Source: Gemmatimonadetes bacterium bin94 (GTDB taxonomy: Bacteria > Gemmatimonadota > Gemmatimonadetes > Longimicrobiales > Gaopeijiaceae). From it: a stretch of DNA of 64,000 nt. How positions within the stretch are numbered: position 1 is the stretch's first letter; the number at the start of each line of letters is the position of its first letter. Location: the NCBI GenBank assembly GCA_002238865.1, contig MPNE01000014.1, positions 1 through 64,000 on the forward strand, written 5' to 3'. The notes beneath the pieces were generated by a model. That model made no database searches. It had not been told where the DNA came from and saw only the letters and a program-made list of their open reading frames with translations. The translations under genes were made by a program, and so were the position numbers. This document shows positions 17,987 to 27,091 of the stretch, in pieces.

Positions 17987-18155
17987 GGAGCCGGGTCTGG
18001 TCGGACGGTGGGGTTGGATGCCGGGAGCGGAGACAGCTTGACTACTATGGCCGTTGCACGCAATCAGACCTTGATCACGGTGGCCCCGCGCCCGCCGGAC
18101 CCGCAGATTGGCACGGCGAGAAGCAAGTGCTTCAACCCGGCACCACGAGGACGAG
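17987..18155. promoter_or_regulatory. Divergent intergenic region
   Basis: This 169-base gap lies between the divergent MFS and alpha-hydroxy-acid dehydrogenase genes and should contain both promoters. Around 18035-18055 (GCTTGACTACTATGG) there is a TTGACT that could be a -35 box for the plus-strand gene. No good -10 follows at standard spacing. Confidence 0.25.
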
Positions 18156-19427
18156 ATGGCACTCGACCCCAACACCCCCGTCCACCGCCGCCACTTTCTG
18201 CGCTGGCTCGCAGCCAGCCCCCTTCTTGCCACCCTGCCCGGCTGTGAACCAGCCGGCTCCCGCTCCGGCGCGAGCGGCGACGCCCCCCCGGCACCCGGCC
18301 AGGTCCCCGGCACCGGCGGCCGGCGCCCCTCCCTCGACGACCTCGCCACGACCGCCGCCGACGCCCTCGACGTCTTCGACATGGAGAAAGTGGCCGAGAC
18401 CACCGTCCCGACTGCCCATTTCGGATACATCCAGACCGGCGTCGACGGCGAGGAGACCCAGCGCAACAACCGCGCGGCCCTTGAGGCCATGTACATCCGG
18501 GCACGCCGGCTGGTAGATGTCAGCCGCCTGGACACGCGCGTCACCCTTTTCGGGCGTGAGTGGCCGTCGCCGGTCATCGTGGCGCCGTGCGGAAGCCAGC
18601 GCGGATTCCACGACGAGGGCGAGCTGGCCACGGCACGCGCCGCGCAGGCACGGAATCACCTGCAGGTTCTCTCGTCGGTAAGCTCCACGGGGGTGGAAGA
18701 GGTCAACGAGGCCCGTGGCGAGCCCGTCTGGTATCAGCTGTACGCCACCTCGAACTGGGCGGTCACGGAAGCGGTCGTCAAACGGGTTCGGGAAGCCGGC
18801 TGCCCTGTGATCGTGCTCACCGTGGATCTGCCCGGCGGGAGCAACCGCCTCACTCTGGAGCGCTGGCGGCGCGTGGACGACCGCGACTGCCGCAGCTGCC
18901 ACCGTCCGCGCGGCGAGGCGCCATCGGTCAAGCCGATGTACCAGGGGACCGACTACAGCAGCTCCGACTTCCGGTCGCCCGGCATGACCTGGGACTTCAT
19001 CGGGCGACTGCGCGACATCACCGACCAGAAGATCGTGGTGAAGGGGCTGGTGACGCGCGAGGACGCCGCGCTCGCTCTGCAGAACGGCGTGGACGCGGTC
19101 TGGGTCTCGAACCATGGAGGCCGGGCGGAGGGCAGCGGGCGTGCAACCATTGACGCACTTCCCGAGATCGTGACAGCAGTGGACGGTCGTGTCCCCGTCA
19201 TCGTGGACGGCGGCTTTCGGCGCGGAAGCGACATCTTCAAGGGGATCGCCCGGGGCGCCGACGCGGTGGCCGTGGGACGGCCCTACCTGTGGGGCCTGGG
19301 CGCCTTCGGCCAGGCCGGCGTCGAACGTGTGCTCGAGATTCTGCGCAACGAGCTGGCTATCACGATGCGGCTTGCGGGCGCGCCGTCGCTGGCGAGCATC
19401 GGCCGGTCCTCGGTGGGGAGCGGGTAG
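18156..19427 (+). CDS. FMN-dependent alpha-hydroxy-acid dehydrogenase, Tat lipoprotein
   Basis: From ATG 18156 (GAGGACGAG upstream) the protein has 423 residues. The N-terminus carries a Tat-like RRHFLRWLA followed by a lipobox-like LATLPGC, so the folded flavoprotein is probably exported and lipid-anchored. The TIM-barrel enzyme has the catalytic SNHGGR with conserved ATIDALPE downstream, and the phosphate-binding VDGGFRRGSDIFK. The segment between them reads AEGSGR where lactate/glycolate oxidases usually have QLDGAP. The family oxidises L-lactate, mandelate or glycolate. A lut operon lies 11 kb away but no direct link is visible. Confidence 0.85.
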   Translation: MALDPNTPVHRRHFLRWLAASPLLATLPGCEPAGSRSGASGDAPPAPGQVPGTGGRRPSLDDLATTAADALDVFDMEKVAETTVPTAHFGYIQTGVDGEETQRNNRAALEAMYIRARRLVDVSRLDTRVTLFGREWPSPVIVAPCGSQRGFHDEGELATARAAQARNHLQVLSSVSSTGVEEVNEARGEPVWYQLYATSNWAVTEAVVKRVREAGCPVIVLTVDLPGGSNRLTLERWRRVDDRDCRSCHRPRGEAPSVKPMYQGTDYSSSDFRSPGMTWDFIGRLRDITDQKIVVKGLVTREDAALALQNGVDAVWVSNHGGRAEGSGRATIDALPEIVTAVDGRVPVIVDGGFRRGSDIFKGIARGADAVAVGRPYLWGLGAFGQAGVERVLEILRNELAITMRLAGAPSLASIGRSSVGSG

Positions 19428-19529
19428 AGTGGGCCCACCGTGTGCGCCTCGGCACCTCCGCCGCTACGTTGCTGGTGACTGGCCGGTCACATGGGCACCG
19501 GCGAATCTGCATCCGAAGAGAGGCAAGAC

Positions 19530-19838
19530 ATGAGCAAGATGACCCGGGCAACGTGCGGCACACTGGCGTTGACGCTGGTGATCGGCGCCGCGTGCGCCGG
19601 AGGCGACGATTCCATGGAGGAGGGCACCGTGGCGACGACGGAAAGCGGACTCGAGTACGAAGTCCTCCGCGCTGGCGACGGGGCCAGACCCACCATCGAC
19701 GACGAGGTCGTGGTCCACTACCGGGGCACCCTCACGGACGGGTCGCAGTTCGATGGAGAAGATGGCGCGGGCGACGTGATCGGTCCGAACGAGACGCTCA
19801 TCTCCGAGATCGAGTTGCTGGAGATTGTGGGGGGGTAG
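19530..19838 (+). CDS. FKBP-type isomerase lipoprotein, internally shortened
   Basis: This 102-residue protein has a lipoprotein signal (TLALTLVIGAACAGG) and begins like an FKBP: SGLEYEVLRAGDG, then DDEVVVHYRGTLTDGSQFD. It then jumps directly to GDVIGPNETLISEIELLEIV, the normal FKBP end. About 45-50 residues that form most of the prolyl-isomerase pocket are missing in frame, so activity is doubtful. GAGAGG precedes the ATG. The end overlaps the start region of a full-length FKBP gene. Confidence 0.75.
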   Translation: MSKMTRATCGTLALTLVIGAACAGGDDSMEEGTVATTESGLEYEVLRAGDGARPTIDDEVVVHYRGTLTDGSQFDGEDGAGDVIGPNETLISEIELLEIVGG

Positions 19839-20310
19839 CATCGGCCCCGCAGCGGGGGCGGCTCTCCTCCTCACCCTTGGCTGCGCCGCGTGCGCCGGGG
19901 GCGGGGCGAGCACGGCCGGCGCTCCTCCGACACCCGACCCGGACGGCTACATCACCACCCGGAGCGGCCTCAGGTACAGGGTCATCAGCCAGGCGGCCGG
20001 TCCGGGACCCACCGCGGGCGACCGGGTGATCGTCCACTACAGGTGCGAACTCGAGGACGGCACCGTGGTCGACTCGTCGTACGACCGCGGCGCGCCCGAC
20101 GTCGTCGTGATTCGCGACCTGATCCCCGGCTTCCGCGAGGCCCTGCAACTCATGTCGGTCGGCAGCCATTTCCAGGTCATTGTCCCTGGGCGACTCGGCT
20201 ACGGCCGGGAAGGCATCGACGGCGTGGTCGGTCCGAACGAGACCCTCTTCTTCGAAATCCAGCTCTTCCGGATCGTGGAGCGTCGCTCCCGGTCGTCCAC
20301 GGGCGGCTAG
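19825..20310 (+). CDS. FKBP-type peptidyl-prolyl isomerase lipoprotein
   Basis: The 161-residue protein has an N-terminal hydrophobic lipoprotein-like segment (GAALLLTLGCAACAGG) and a complete FKBP fold: SGLRYRVISQ, GDRVIVHYRCELEDGTVVDSSYDRG, LIPGFREALQLMSVG, RLGYGREG and GPNETLFFEIQLF. It catalyses proline isomerisation and should act in the periplasm. The only start before the signal is TTG 19825 inside the end of the shorter FKBP gene, which implies translational coupling. A 7-G run sits at this junction, so a sequencing indel could also affect the start. Confidence 0.8.
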   Translation: MWGGSIGPAAGAALLLTLGCAACAGGGASTAGAPPTPDPDGYITTRSGLRYRVISQAAGPGPTAGDRVIVHYRCELEDGTVVDSSYDRGAPDVVVIRDLIPGFREALQLMSVGSHFQVIVPGRLGYGREGIDGVVGPNETLFFEIQLFRIVERRSRSSTGG

Positions 20311-21803
20311 AAGACGCCCCGCAGCCACAGCACCACGAACGCTCCGTAGAACACCGACATCGCGACCAGCGCCGCCCGCCGCCACAGGGGCGGACGGATC
20401 TCCTCCGGCAGGAAGCGGGTGTTGATGTACAGCAGGTGCAGTGACGAGACCACGAAGACGATTCCGGCCATGTTGGCGCCCAGCTGCAGCAGGACGATCG
20501 GCTGCGCCAGCCCCAGCGCGATGACGCCCCATACCGCGAGCGCTCCAAGGACGGTGTAGTACACGACGCGTACATCGCCGCCGCGCCAGCGCCGCACCGT
20601 GCGCGACCCGGTCCACAGGATGTCCGTGATCGCGCGGGTCATCCCTTCGATGATGTCCAACTGGGTCTTGAAGAGCACCCACACGCCCATGAGCGCGATG
20701 GCTCCGCCGAATATGGCGCCCTCCCGGCTGGCCATTGCATTGGCCAGCGCGGCCGCGACCGAAAGGCCGCGGATGTCGGTGCCGCCCTCGATGAAGGTGA
20801 CGTAGAGCACGGCCGGAAGGACCATCCCGAGCATCGCGCCGATGAAGTAGACGCCCCACTGGTCGGCTCGTACGATGCGCCACCAGCCCTTCCAGCGAAC
20901 CATGGCTTCGGGGGTCGGATCGAAGGTGTAGCCGGTCGGCGCGAGCCGTTTGTGCGTTCCTCCCACGGCGGCCGGAATGTAGCCGACCCGTTCGCCCATT
21001 CCGTAGCCCTTGTCCCGGGCCCAGTTGGACAGGGTCAGGTTGATCACACCGCCCGCCCCGGAGTACGCCGCGAAGGCTCCGACCAGGAACCAGTCCACGC
21101 CCTCCGGAATGAAGCGGAAGGAGCCCGTCCCGGTGTCGAAGCCGACCAGCCCCGCGCCCGCGGCCACCCAGGTGTCGGCTGAGACGAAGGTCGCGGCCAG
21201 AATCAGGAAGCCGCCGATGATCGCCGCCACCAGCACCCAGTTGAGCAGCTCCAGGGTGCGCTCGATACGCTTGCCGAAAAGCAGGATGCCCACGCACAGG
21301 GCGAAGGTGCCCACGCCGATCCAGTACACCAGCAGCCCCTGCTCCGGGCCCGCGAGTTCGCGGAAGAAGAGGAAGAAGACCGCCCCCGCGGCCGCGCCGG
21401 CCCACCCCGGCCATCCCACCTGCAGGAAATAGAGCGCGGCGTAGAACCACGCCCAGAACTGCGACCACCGCCCGGTGCGCATGAACCCGGTCACTACGGG
21501 TTCCCCCGTGGCCATTGTCCAGCGCATCAGTTCCGTGTTGAAGACCGTCTGCAGGAAAGCTGCGACCAGAGTCACCCAGAGCAGCACCAATCCGTACTGA
21601 ACGAACGCCGCCGGGCCCAGCAGGAACTCCCCGCTCCCGATCGAAGCGCCCAGGATGATGACGCCGGGGCCCACAACACCCATCCACGCCAGGCCCTTCG
21701 GCCTCGGCGGCGCGGGAAGCTCGGCCTTTTCGAAAGCCCTCAGTCCGGAACGAGCTTCGGGTGGCAGGTCTTCAACTGGATCCCGTCCTCTCTCCCGGCT
21801 CAC
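20307..21803 (-). CDS. Nramp-related (LeuT-fold) transporter lacking DPGN/MPH motifs
   Basis: The 498-residue protein has about 12 helices. The start is GTG 21803, which overlaps the upstream peptidase stop as GTGA. Its first helix reads GPGVIILGASIGSGEFLLGP, similar in outline to Nramp helix 1 but without the metal-binding DPGN. Helix 6 (FAAYSGAGGVINL) lacks the MPH motif. It is therefore related to Nramp metal carriers but probably not a standard Mn/Fe transporter. It seems co-transcribed with the S9 peptidase upstream, which could hint at uptake of peptide-derived solutes. Confidence 0.75.
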   Translation of the reverse strand: MSRERGRDPVEDLPPEARSGLRAFEKAELPAPPRPKGLAWMGVVGPGVIILGASIGSGEFLLGPAAFVQYGLVLLWVTLVAAFLQTVFNTELMRWTMATGEPVVTGFMRTGRWSQFWAWFYAALYFLQVGWPGWAGAAAGAVFFLFFRELAGPEQGLLVYWIGVGTFALCVGILLFGKRIERTLELLNWVLVAAIIGGFLILAATFVSADTWVAAGAGLVGFDTGTGSFRFIPEGVDWFLVGAFAAYSGAGGVINLTLSNWARDKGYGMGERVGYIPAAVGGTHKRLAPTGYTFDPTPEAMVRWKGWWRIVRADQWGVYFIGAMLGMVLPAVLYVTFIEGGTDIRGLSVAAALANAMASREGAIFGGAIALMGVWVLFKTQLDIIEGMTRAITDILWTGSRTVRRWRGGDVRVVYYTVLGALAVWGVIALGLAQPIVLLQLGANMAGIVFVVSSLHLLYINTRFLPEEIRPPLWRRAALVAMSVFYGAFVVLWLRGVF

Positions 21804-23890
21804 TGGCTCACCGGCCTCTTGCCGACCCAACGATCGTACCACTTGCGCATGTAGAGCTGGGTGCGCATGAAGTTGGACGGCTTGCTGCCCGTGCCGTGGT
21901 ACTCCTCGTTGAAGCGGATGATCGCGGTCGGCACCCCCTCCATCTTGAGCGCCTGGTAGTACTCCTCGGTCTGCGACATCGGGGTGCGCAGGTCGAGCTC
22001 GCCGGTCAGCAGCAGCGTCGGTGTCGTCACGTCGCCCACGTACATGAGCGAGGAGTGGCGCAGCCACTTGTCCGGGTTCTCCCAGGGCAGCTCACGGAAG
22101 CGCCGGTAGCCCCACATGGCCACGTCGGCCGTGCCCGCAAACGACATCCAGTTGATGACCGGACAGCGTACGGCGGCGGCGGCAAAGCGGTCGTCGTGGC
22201 CGATCACCCAGCTGGAGAGCGCGCCCCCGCCCGAGCAGCCGCCGACGTACATCCTGTCCGTGTCGATGTATCCCCGGCTCACGACCTCATCGACGCCGTA
22301 AAGCAGGTCGGCCAGGTCGCGCTCGCCCGGGTATCGATCGTCGATTGCGTTGCCGAAGTCCGTGCCATAGCCGGTTGAGCCGCGCGGATTGGTGTAGAGG
22401 ACCACGAAGTCGTTGGCGGCAAAGTTCTGGAACATCCAGTTGAAGCCCACGTTGTACATGCCGTGGGGTCCGCCGTGGATCTCCAGGATGAGCGGATAGC
22501 GCCGCGACGGGTCGAACCCCGGCGGCTTCACGATCCAGCCCTGCACCTGCGCACCCTCGGTGGAACCGTACCAGATCTCCTCCAGATCTCCCAGTGCTAC
22601 GCCGGCGATGACGTCGGCGTTGACGTCGGTCAGACGGTGGGGATCCGCGCCCGCCTGCAGTTCGTACCGAACCACCTCGCCGGGAGCCTGCGGGGCCGAG
22701 CGCACCCCGACCGCCGTGCCACCCCCCACCGAAGTGAGCGACAGCATCTGCTCGCCTTCGGTCAACTGCTCCAGAACACCGCCGGGGGTCGCGGAATAGA
22801 CGTTCGACGAGCCGCGGTCCTGTACCGCAAAGTAGAAACGGCTGCCGTCTTCGTCCCAAATGATCCCGCCGATGTCCCGGTCGAGCTCCGGCGCGACCAT
22901 CCTCATGCCGCTTCCGTCGATGCCCATGGTGTACAGCTCGCCCACATGGTAGGTCTGGGGAGACCAGTCATACCCGGTGAAGGCGATCGTCTGCCCATCG
23001 GGCGACACGACCGGACTCGTCCAGAGCCCTTTCCTGGAGGTGATCTCGCGGGTCTCGCCGGTCGCCACGTCCACCGCGTTGATCGCCGACTCGAAGTAGC
23101 GAAGGTCCGAATCCTCATGCATCAGCCCGTCGAAGACGATGGTCCGCCCGTCGGGAGTCCAGTCGTACCCCATTCCCCAATAGATCGCGATGAAGCGGGC
23201 GCCGACGTGCCACTCTCCGCTTGTGATCTGACGGGCCGTACCCCCGTTGGCCGGGACGACGAAGAGGTGCATGTAGGCCGGATCCGTGAAGCCCACGCGG
23301 TCGGCCCGGAAGTGCATGTTCTCCACGATGCGGGGCGTTTCGGTCCAGCTGGCTCCCCCGGGCGCGGCCGGCAGGTCGATCGACCAGTCGCTCGGCAGCT
23401 CGCCGGGCGTGTACATGGTGAAGGAGATCATCGACCCGTCGGGCGACCACATGGCGTTCATGGGCGTTTCCGGAACCCTCGTGATCTGCGAGACGGAGCC
23501 CTCCTCGTCCATCCAGCGCACGAACAACTGGGTGGCGCCGGACCCGTCCGGGGCGGCGAAGAGGATGCGAGTGCCGTCCGGCGACCAGCGCGCCGAGGAA
23601 CCGTCGATCAGGAACCGCTTGCGCGTCCCGTCCGCGTCCATCATCCAGAGGCCCGAATCCCACCTGTCCTCGACCTTGTTCACCCAGCTCCGGGTGTAGA
23701 CGATCCGGGTCCCGTCCGGCGAGATCTGCGGGTCGGCCACGCGCTCCCAGTCAAGGTAGCGATCGACGGTGAGCCGGGGGGCGTCGGCGGGGTCCTGGGC
23801 GGCGAGGGGGGTCGACGTCAGGGCTTGGGCGCTCAACACGAGCACGGCTGCCACCATCAGCGGTGGCCGGGGACGCATGTACTCTCTCAT
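21800..23890 (-). CDS. S9-family dipeptidyl aminopeptidase/acylaminoacyl-peptidase, exported
   Basis: The 696-residue protein starts at ATG 23890 (AAGGAG upstream) with a signal peptide ending TPLAAQ. The first two thirds form a TolB-like propeller with SPDGT blades. The C-terminal alpha/beta hydrolase holds the triad: Ser in YVGGCSGGGALS, Asp in LTGELDLRTP and His in FNEEYHGTGS. HGGPHGMYN forms the oxyanion region. Such enzymes cleave short peptides, often after proline. A clear paralogue lies at 51074-53122. The next gene overlaps its stop. Confidence 0.9.
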   Translation of the reverse strand: MREYMRPRPPLMVAAVLVLSAQALTSTPLAAQDPADAPRLTVDRYLDWERVADPQISPDGTRIVYTRSWVNKVEDRWDSGLWMMDADGTRKRFLIDGSSARWSPDGTRILFAAPDGSGATQLFVRWMDEEGSVSQITRVPETPMNAMWSPDGSMISFTMYTPGELPSDWSIDLPAAPGGASWTETPRIVENMHFRADRVGFTDPAYMHLFVVPANGGTARQITSGEWHVGARFIAIYWGMGYDWTPDGRTIVFDGLMHEDSDLRYFESAINAVDVATGETREITSRKGLWTSPVVSPDGQTIAFTGYDWSPQTYHVGELYTMGIDGSGMRMVAPELDRDIGGIIWDEDGSRFYFAVQDRGSSNVYSATPGGVLEQLTEGEQMLSLTSVGGGTAVGVRSAPQAPGEVVRYELQAGADPHRLTDVNADVIAGVALGDLEEIWYGSTEGAQVQGWIVKPPGFDPSRRYPLILEIHGGPHGMYNVGFNWMFQNFAANDFVVLYTNPRGSTGYGTDFGNAIDDRYPGERDLADLLYGVDEVVSRGYIDTDRMYVGGCSGGGALSSWVIGHDDRFAAAAVRCPVINWMSFAGTADVAMWGYRRFRELPWENPDKWLRHSSLMYVGDVTTPTLLLTGELDLRTPMSQTEEYYQALKMEGVPTAIIRFNEEYHGTGSKPSNFMRTQLYMRKWYDRWVGKRPVSQ

Positions 23891-24044
23891 GGGGTCGACT
23901 CCTTGCACTGTCGGTCCTTGCACTTGCCGGGGGATTGGCTTTCAAGTGGGGGTCCCGGATCGGGTGGGTCAAGGAGGAGGGACCTTCCTGACGGGTAACG
24001 GACACTCCTTGATCTCTCCTCATTCCCGAGCTAATTCCAAGGCC

Positions 24045-24461
24045 ATGACAATCACAACTTCGCAGTCCCGGACCCTCATCGAGTCCGTCCTCGCGGGCTC
24101 GGAAGCCATCACCGCACTCGGCATCACCCTGGAAGATCTGGGTGAGGACACCGCCGTCCTCAAGATGCCCTGGCAACCCCACCTCACCCGGGGCGACGGC
24201 ACCATCTACCACGGCGGCCCCGTCGCGTCCCTGATCGACATCGCCGGCGACATGGTCGTTGCGGTTCGCGCCGGCGGCGGGGTCCCGACCATTTCGCTGC
24301 GTGTCGACTACCTGCGCCCGTCCACCGGTCCGCACCTGCTGGCCACGGGCCGGCTGCGCCGTTTCGGGCGTACCATCTCGGTATCGGATGTCGAGGTGCA
24401 CGACCACGAGGGCCGCCTCTGCGCCGTGGGTCGCGGGACCTACGCCTCGTTCGTGGGCTGA
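24045..24461 (+). CDS. PaaI-type hotdog thioesterase
   Basis: This 138-residue hotdog-fold protein has the PaaI signature GTIYHGGPVASLIDIAGDM in the middle and ends VGRGTYASFVG. These enzymes hydrolyse acyl-CoA thioesters, often clearing dead-end CoA esters. ATG 24045 is chosen because the fold starts there; the ribosome-binding site is weak. It heads a five-gene overlapping set that also contains an acyl-CoA ligase, so ligase and thioesterase could act on the same acyl group in opposite directions. Confidence 0.85.
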   Translation: MTITTSQSRTLIESVLAGSEAITALGITLEDLGEDTAVLKMPWQPHLTRGDGTIYHGGPVASLIDIAGDMVVAVRAGGGVPTISLRVDYLRPSTGPHLLATGRLRRFGRTISVSDVEVHDHEGRLCAVGRGTYASFVG

Positions 24462-24468
24462 CCCCCAG

Positions 24469-25479
24469 GTGAGAGCCGCGCTGTACGACCGCCACGGCAC
24501 CGTCGACGAACTCTACCTGCGCACCGTCCCCGTCCCCCGCCCCGACCCCGGCGAGGCCCTCGTCCGCATCCGCGCCTGCGCCCTGAACGGCTTCGACCCC
24601 ATGATGCTCGGCGGAACGACCGGACTGCGCGTCCCGCTCCCCATGATCCCGTGCGGGGACGCGGCCGGCGAGATCGCCGACTTCGGCCCGGGGACGGATC
24701 CGGTCGAATGGCACGCCGGCGATCGCGTCCTCCTCGACCCCGTTGTCCCGGGGCGCGGCATGATGGGCGAGAAGGCTCACGGAGCGGCAAGGGAATACGT
24801 TACGGTACCGATCGAGAACCTCATTCGCATACCGTCCGGTGTCTCGTTCGAACATGCCGCCGCCCTCCCGGTCGCCTATGGCACCGCCCTGCGCCTTGTG
24901 GAAGATCGTGCAAGAGTCAGGGCCGGTGAAACCGTGCTGATCCTGGGCGCCACCGGCGGTGTCGGCACCTGTTGCGTCCAGCTCTGCAAGCGCATCGGCG
25001 CCCGCGTGATCGCAACCGGCAGCGCGGAGTGGAAGCTGGAAAAACTGTCCGAGCTGGGTGCGGACCACGTCCTGTCGTCGCGCGACGGCGAATTGGTGCG
25101 GCCGGTGCGGAAGATCGCGGGCCGGCCCCGATACCATGACCCGAAGGCCGGCGGCGTGGACGTCGTCGTCAACTACATCGGCGGCGACACCTGGGCGGAC
25201 AGCCTGAAGACGCTGCGCTATCAGGGGCGAATGGTCACGTGCGGCGCGACGGCCGGATACGATCCGCCAACCGACATCCGCTACATCTGGAGCTTCGAAC
25301 AGACCATCATGGGGTCCGACGGGTGGACCCGCGAAGGGTTGGCGCGTCTGCTGCAGATGGTGGCCGGTGGCGAACTGGAGCCCGTCGTTCACGCTGCAAG
25401 ACCGCTTGCGCTGATCCGCGAGGCGATGGCGGAGCTTATCGCACGGCAGGTCTTCGGCAAGTCGGTACTGACGCTGTGA
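24469..25479 (+). CDS. MDR-family (quinone oxidoreductase-like) NADPH dehydrogenase
   Basis: The 336-residue protein starts at GTG 24469, seven bases after the thioesterase stop. It has the GroES-like N-terminal domain (EALVRIRACALNGFDPMML, GDAAGEIADFG) and a Rossmann domain with LILGATGGVGTCCVQL. The catalytic-zinc residues of alcohol dehydrogenases are not evident, which fits the quinone oxidoreductase / enoyl reductase branch. It probably reduces an enone or enoyl substrate. The stop overlaps the transporter start as GTGA. Confidence 0.85.
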   Translation: MRAALYDRHGTVDELYLRTVPVPRPDPGEALVRIRACALNGFDPMMLGGTTGLRVPLPMIPCGDAAGEIADFGPGTDPVEWHAGDRVLLDPVVPGRGMMGEKAHGAAREYVTVPIENLIRIPSGVSFEHAAALPVAYGTALRLVEDRARVRAGETVLILGATGGVGTCCVQLCKRIGARVIATGSAEWKLEKLSELGADHVLSSRDGELVRPVRKIAGRPRYHDPKAGGVDVVVNYIGGDTWADSLKTLRYQGRMVTCGATAGYDPPTDIRYIWSFEQTIMGSDGWTREGLARLLQMVAGGELEPVVHAARPLALIREAMAELIARQVFGKSVLTL

Positions 25480-26840
25480 GCGACGGTGGCGACCGCGTCC
25501 CCGTCAGCTATCCCATCGCCCGTCAGATTCCGGCAGATGTGCTCGACGGTGAGGCCCGGCGGCTGGCGACGATCGCCCGTGCGCCCTTGCACCGGCGCAT
25601 TGGCGGTTATGCGCGCCTCGCCGGACCGGGATTCATGGGCGCGGCGCTCACGCTCGGGGCGGGCACACTTACCTCGTCGATGCTGTCGGGCGCCACCTTC
25701 GGGTACCGCACCCTCTGGCTGATCTGGCTGGCGGCCGGGCTGGGCCTGTTCATGATGGCCGCCATGGCCCGCTTCACCTGCAAGGGTGGCTTCAGGGTCA
25801 TCCAGGTCCAGAATCGGCGTCATTCGTGGCTCGTCGGCTCCCTGATGACGGGATTGGTGGGGACTGCCGCGGTCGCCGTGATCTTCAACTTCGGCCAGGT
25901 CGCACTCGGCACCCATCTGATCGAGTCGCTTGCACCCTTCGTGGGCATCTCCTTTCCGGCGGAGTACAACTGGATCCTGTACGTGGCCGTCACCAGCTGG
26001 CTGATCCTGAGCTACGGGCGCCGTGGCGGGCTAGGCACGCGTCTGGTCGAAACGGTCATGAAGGGGGCGATCGCCCTCATGATTCTGGCCTTCGGCGCGG
26101 TCCTGCTCGTCGTGGGCGTGGATTGGGACGCGGCGGCGCGCGGCTTTTTCATCCCCTGGCTGCCGGGCGGCGGCGCGGGGCTGGACCTCTTCATCGCGTC
26201 CTCGGCGGCTGCGGTCGGCGTGATGGACTGGGTCTTCTTCCACTACGCCGGGCTGGCACGCGGATGGGGCAGGAATCACGAGTCCCTGGCGCGCTTCGAC
26301 CTTGTCGCCGGGCTGTTCCTGCCCTTTGTTCTCGTGAACTTCCTGGTCATCGGGGTGTTCGCGGCCACGCTCTTCCCGCAGGGGATCACGCCTGAGTCGG
26401 CACCCGAGCTCGCCGCGGCGCTCATGCCATTGCTTGGCCCGACCTGGTCGCAAATCCTCTTCTACGTGGGGTTCCTCGCGGTTCCGATCACGACCACCGT
26501 GGGCATGAGCCTGGCCGGCGCAATGGCCATTCACGAAGCCCTCGGATGGGAGCCGGACACGTCGTCGTGGCGCTGGAAGCTCACCGCGCTGCTCCCGCAG
26601 ATCGCCTTCCTGGCCGCGTGGAACGCGCGTCCGGTGTGGCTGGTCATCGCGATCGCCGCATTCCTGTCGCTCGCGAACAACGTGGTCGGCTGGTCCATGT
26701 ACCTGTTGCTCAATGACCGGGAGGTGCTGGGGCGCGACCGCGGCAAGTCGTACCTGTGGAACCTGGGGATCCTGCTGCAGGTCACCCTGCTGAACGCGAT
26801 CGCGATCGTATACGTCTTCAACCGGCTGGGGTGGTGGTGA
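25476..26840 (+). CDS. Nramp-like transporter lacking canonical metal motifs
   Basis: The 454-residue polytopic protein starts at GTG 25476, overlapping the MDR gene. Helix 1 reads AGPGFMGAALTLGAGTLTSS, where true Nramp carriers have DPGN. The helix 6 region (FIASSAAAVGVMDWVFFHYAG) has no MPH. Its genes on both sides handle acyl or carbonyl compounds, so it may import the organic substrate of this operon rather than a metal. That is inference from context only. Confidence 0.75.
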   Translation: MSDGGDRVPVSYPIARQIPADVLDGEARRLATIARAPLHRRIGGYARLAGPGFMGAALTLGAGTLTSSMLSGATFGYRTLWLIWLAAGLGLFMMAAMARFTCKGGFRVIQVQNRRHSWLVGSLMTGLVGTAAVAVIFNFGQVALGTHLIESLAPFVGISFPAEYNWILYVAVTSWLILSYGRRGGLGTRLVETVMKGAIALMILAFGAVLLVVGVDWDAAARGFFIPWLPGGGAGLDLFIASSAAAVGVMDWVFFHYAGLARGWGRNHESLARFDLVAGLFLPFVLVNFLVIGVFAATLFPQGITPESAPELAAALMPLLGPTWSQILFYVGFLAVPITTTVGMSLAGAMAIHEALGWEPDTSSWRWKLTALLPQIAFLAAWNARPVWLVIAIAAFLSLANNVVGWSMYLLLNDREVLGRDRGKSYLWNLGILLQVTLLNAIAIVYVFNRLGWW

Positions 26841-27091
26841 TGGACGCGGGCGTCACACGAACCCTCCAGCGCCTGCTGGAGCGTCCCATCGGGCCATGGT
26901 CGGGCCGCGTGTGGGGTCTGATTCTCAACCTGGCGGGCAATGCCATTGCCCTTTGGGGCGTCGCGTCGGTCATGCGAACAGGCGCCGGGTGGACCTGGAT
27001 CGTGATCGGCGGCGTGGGAACGGCTGTCTGCATCAGCGCGCTGGCCCTGCCGGCGCTGGAGAGCGAGGTGGAGCAGGAGGGGGACGAATGA
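26840..27091 (+). CDS. Small two-helix membrane protein next to the transporter
   Basis: The 83-residue protein starts with ATG 26840, one base overlapping the transporter stop (TGATG). It has two helices (VWGLILNLAGNAIALWGVASVM and WTWIVIGGVGTAVCISALAL) and an acidic tail (ESEVEQEGDE). Coupling on both sides suggests an accessory subunit of the transporter. No family is recognised. Confidence 0.7.
   Translation: MDAGVTRTLQRLLERPIGPWSGRVWGLILNLAGNAIALWGVASVMRTGAGWTWIVIGGVGTAVCISALALPALESEVEQEGDE

Noticed and set aside
18035-18060. Strong promoter at TTGACT before the alpha-hydroxy-acid dehydrogenase
   Set aside because: No -10 box of reasonable quality occurs at 16-18 bases, so only a low-confidence regulatory region was kept.
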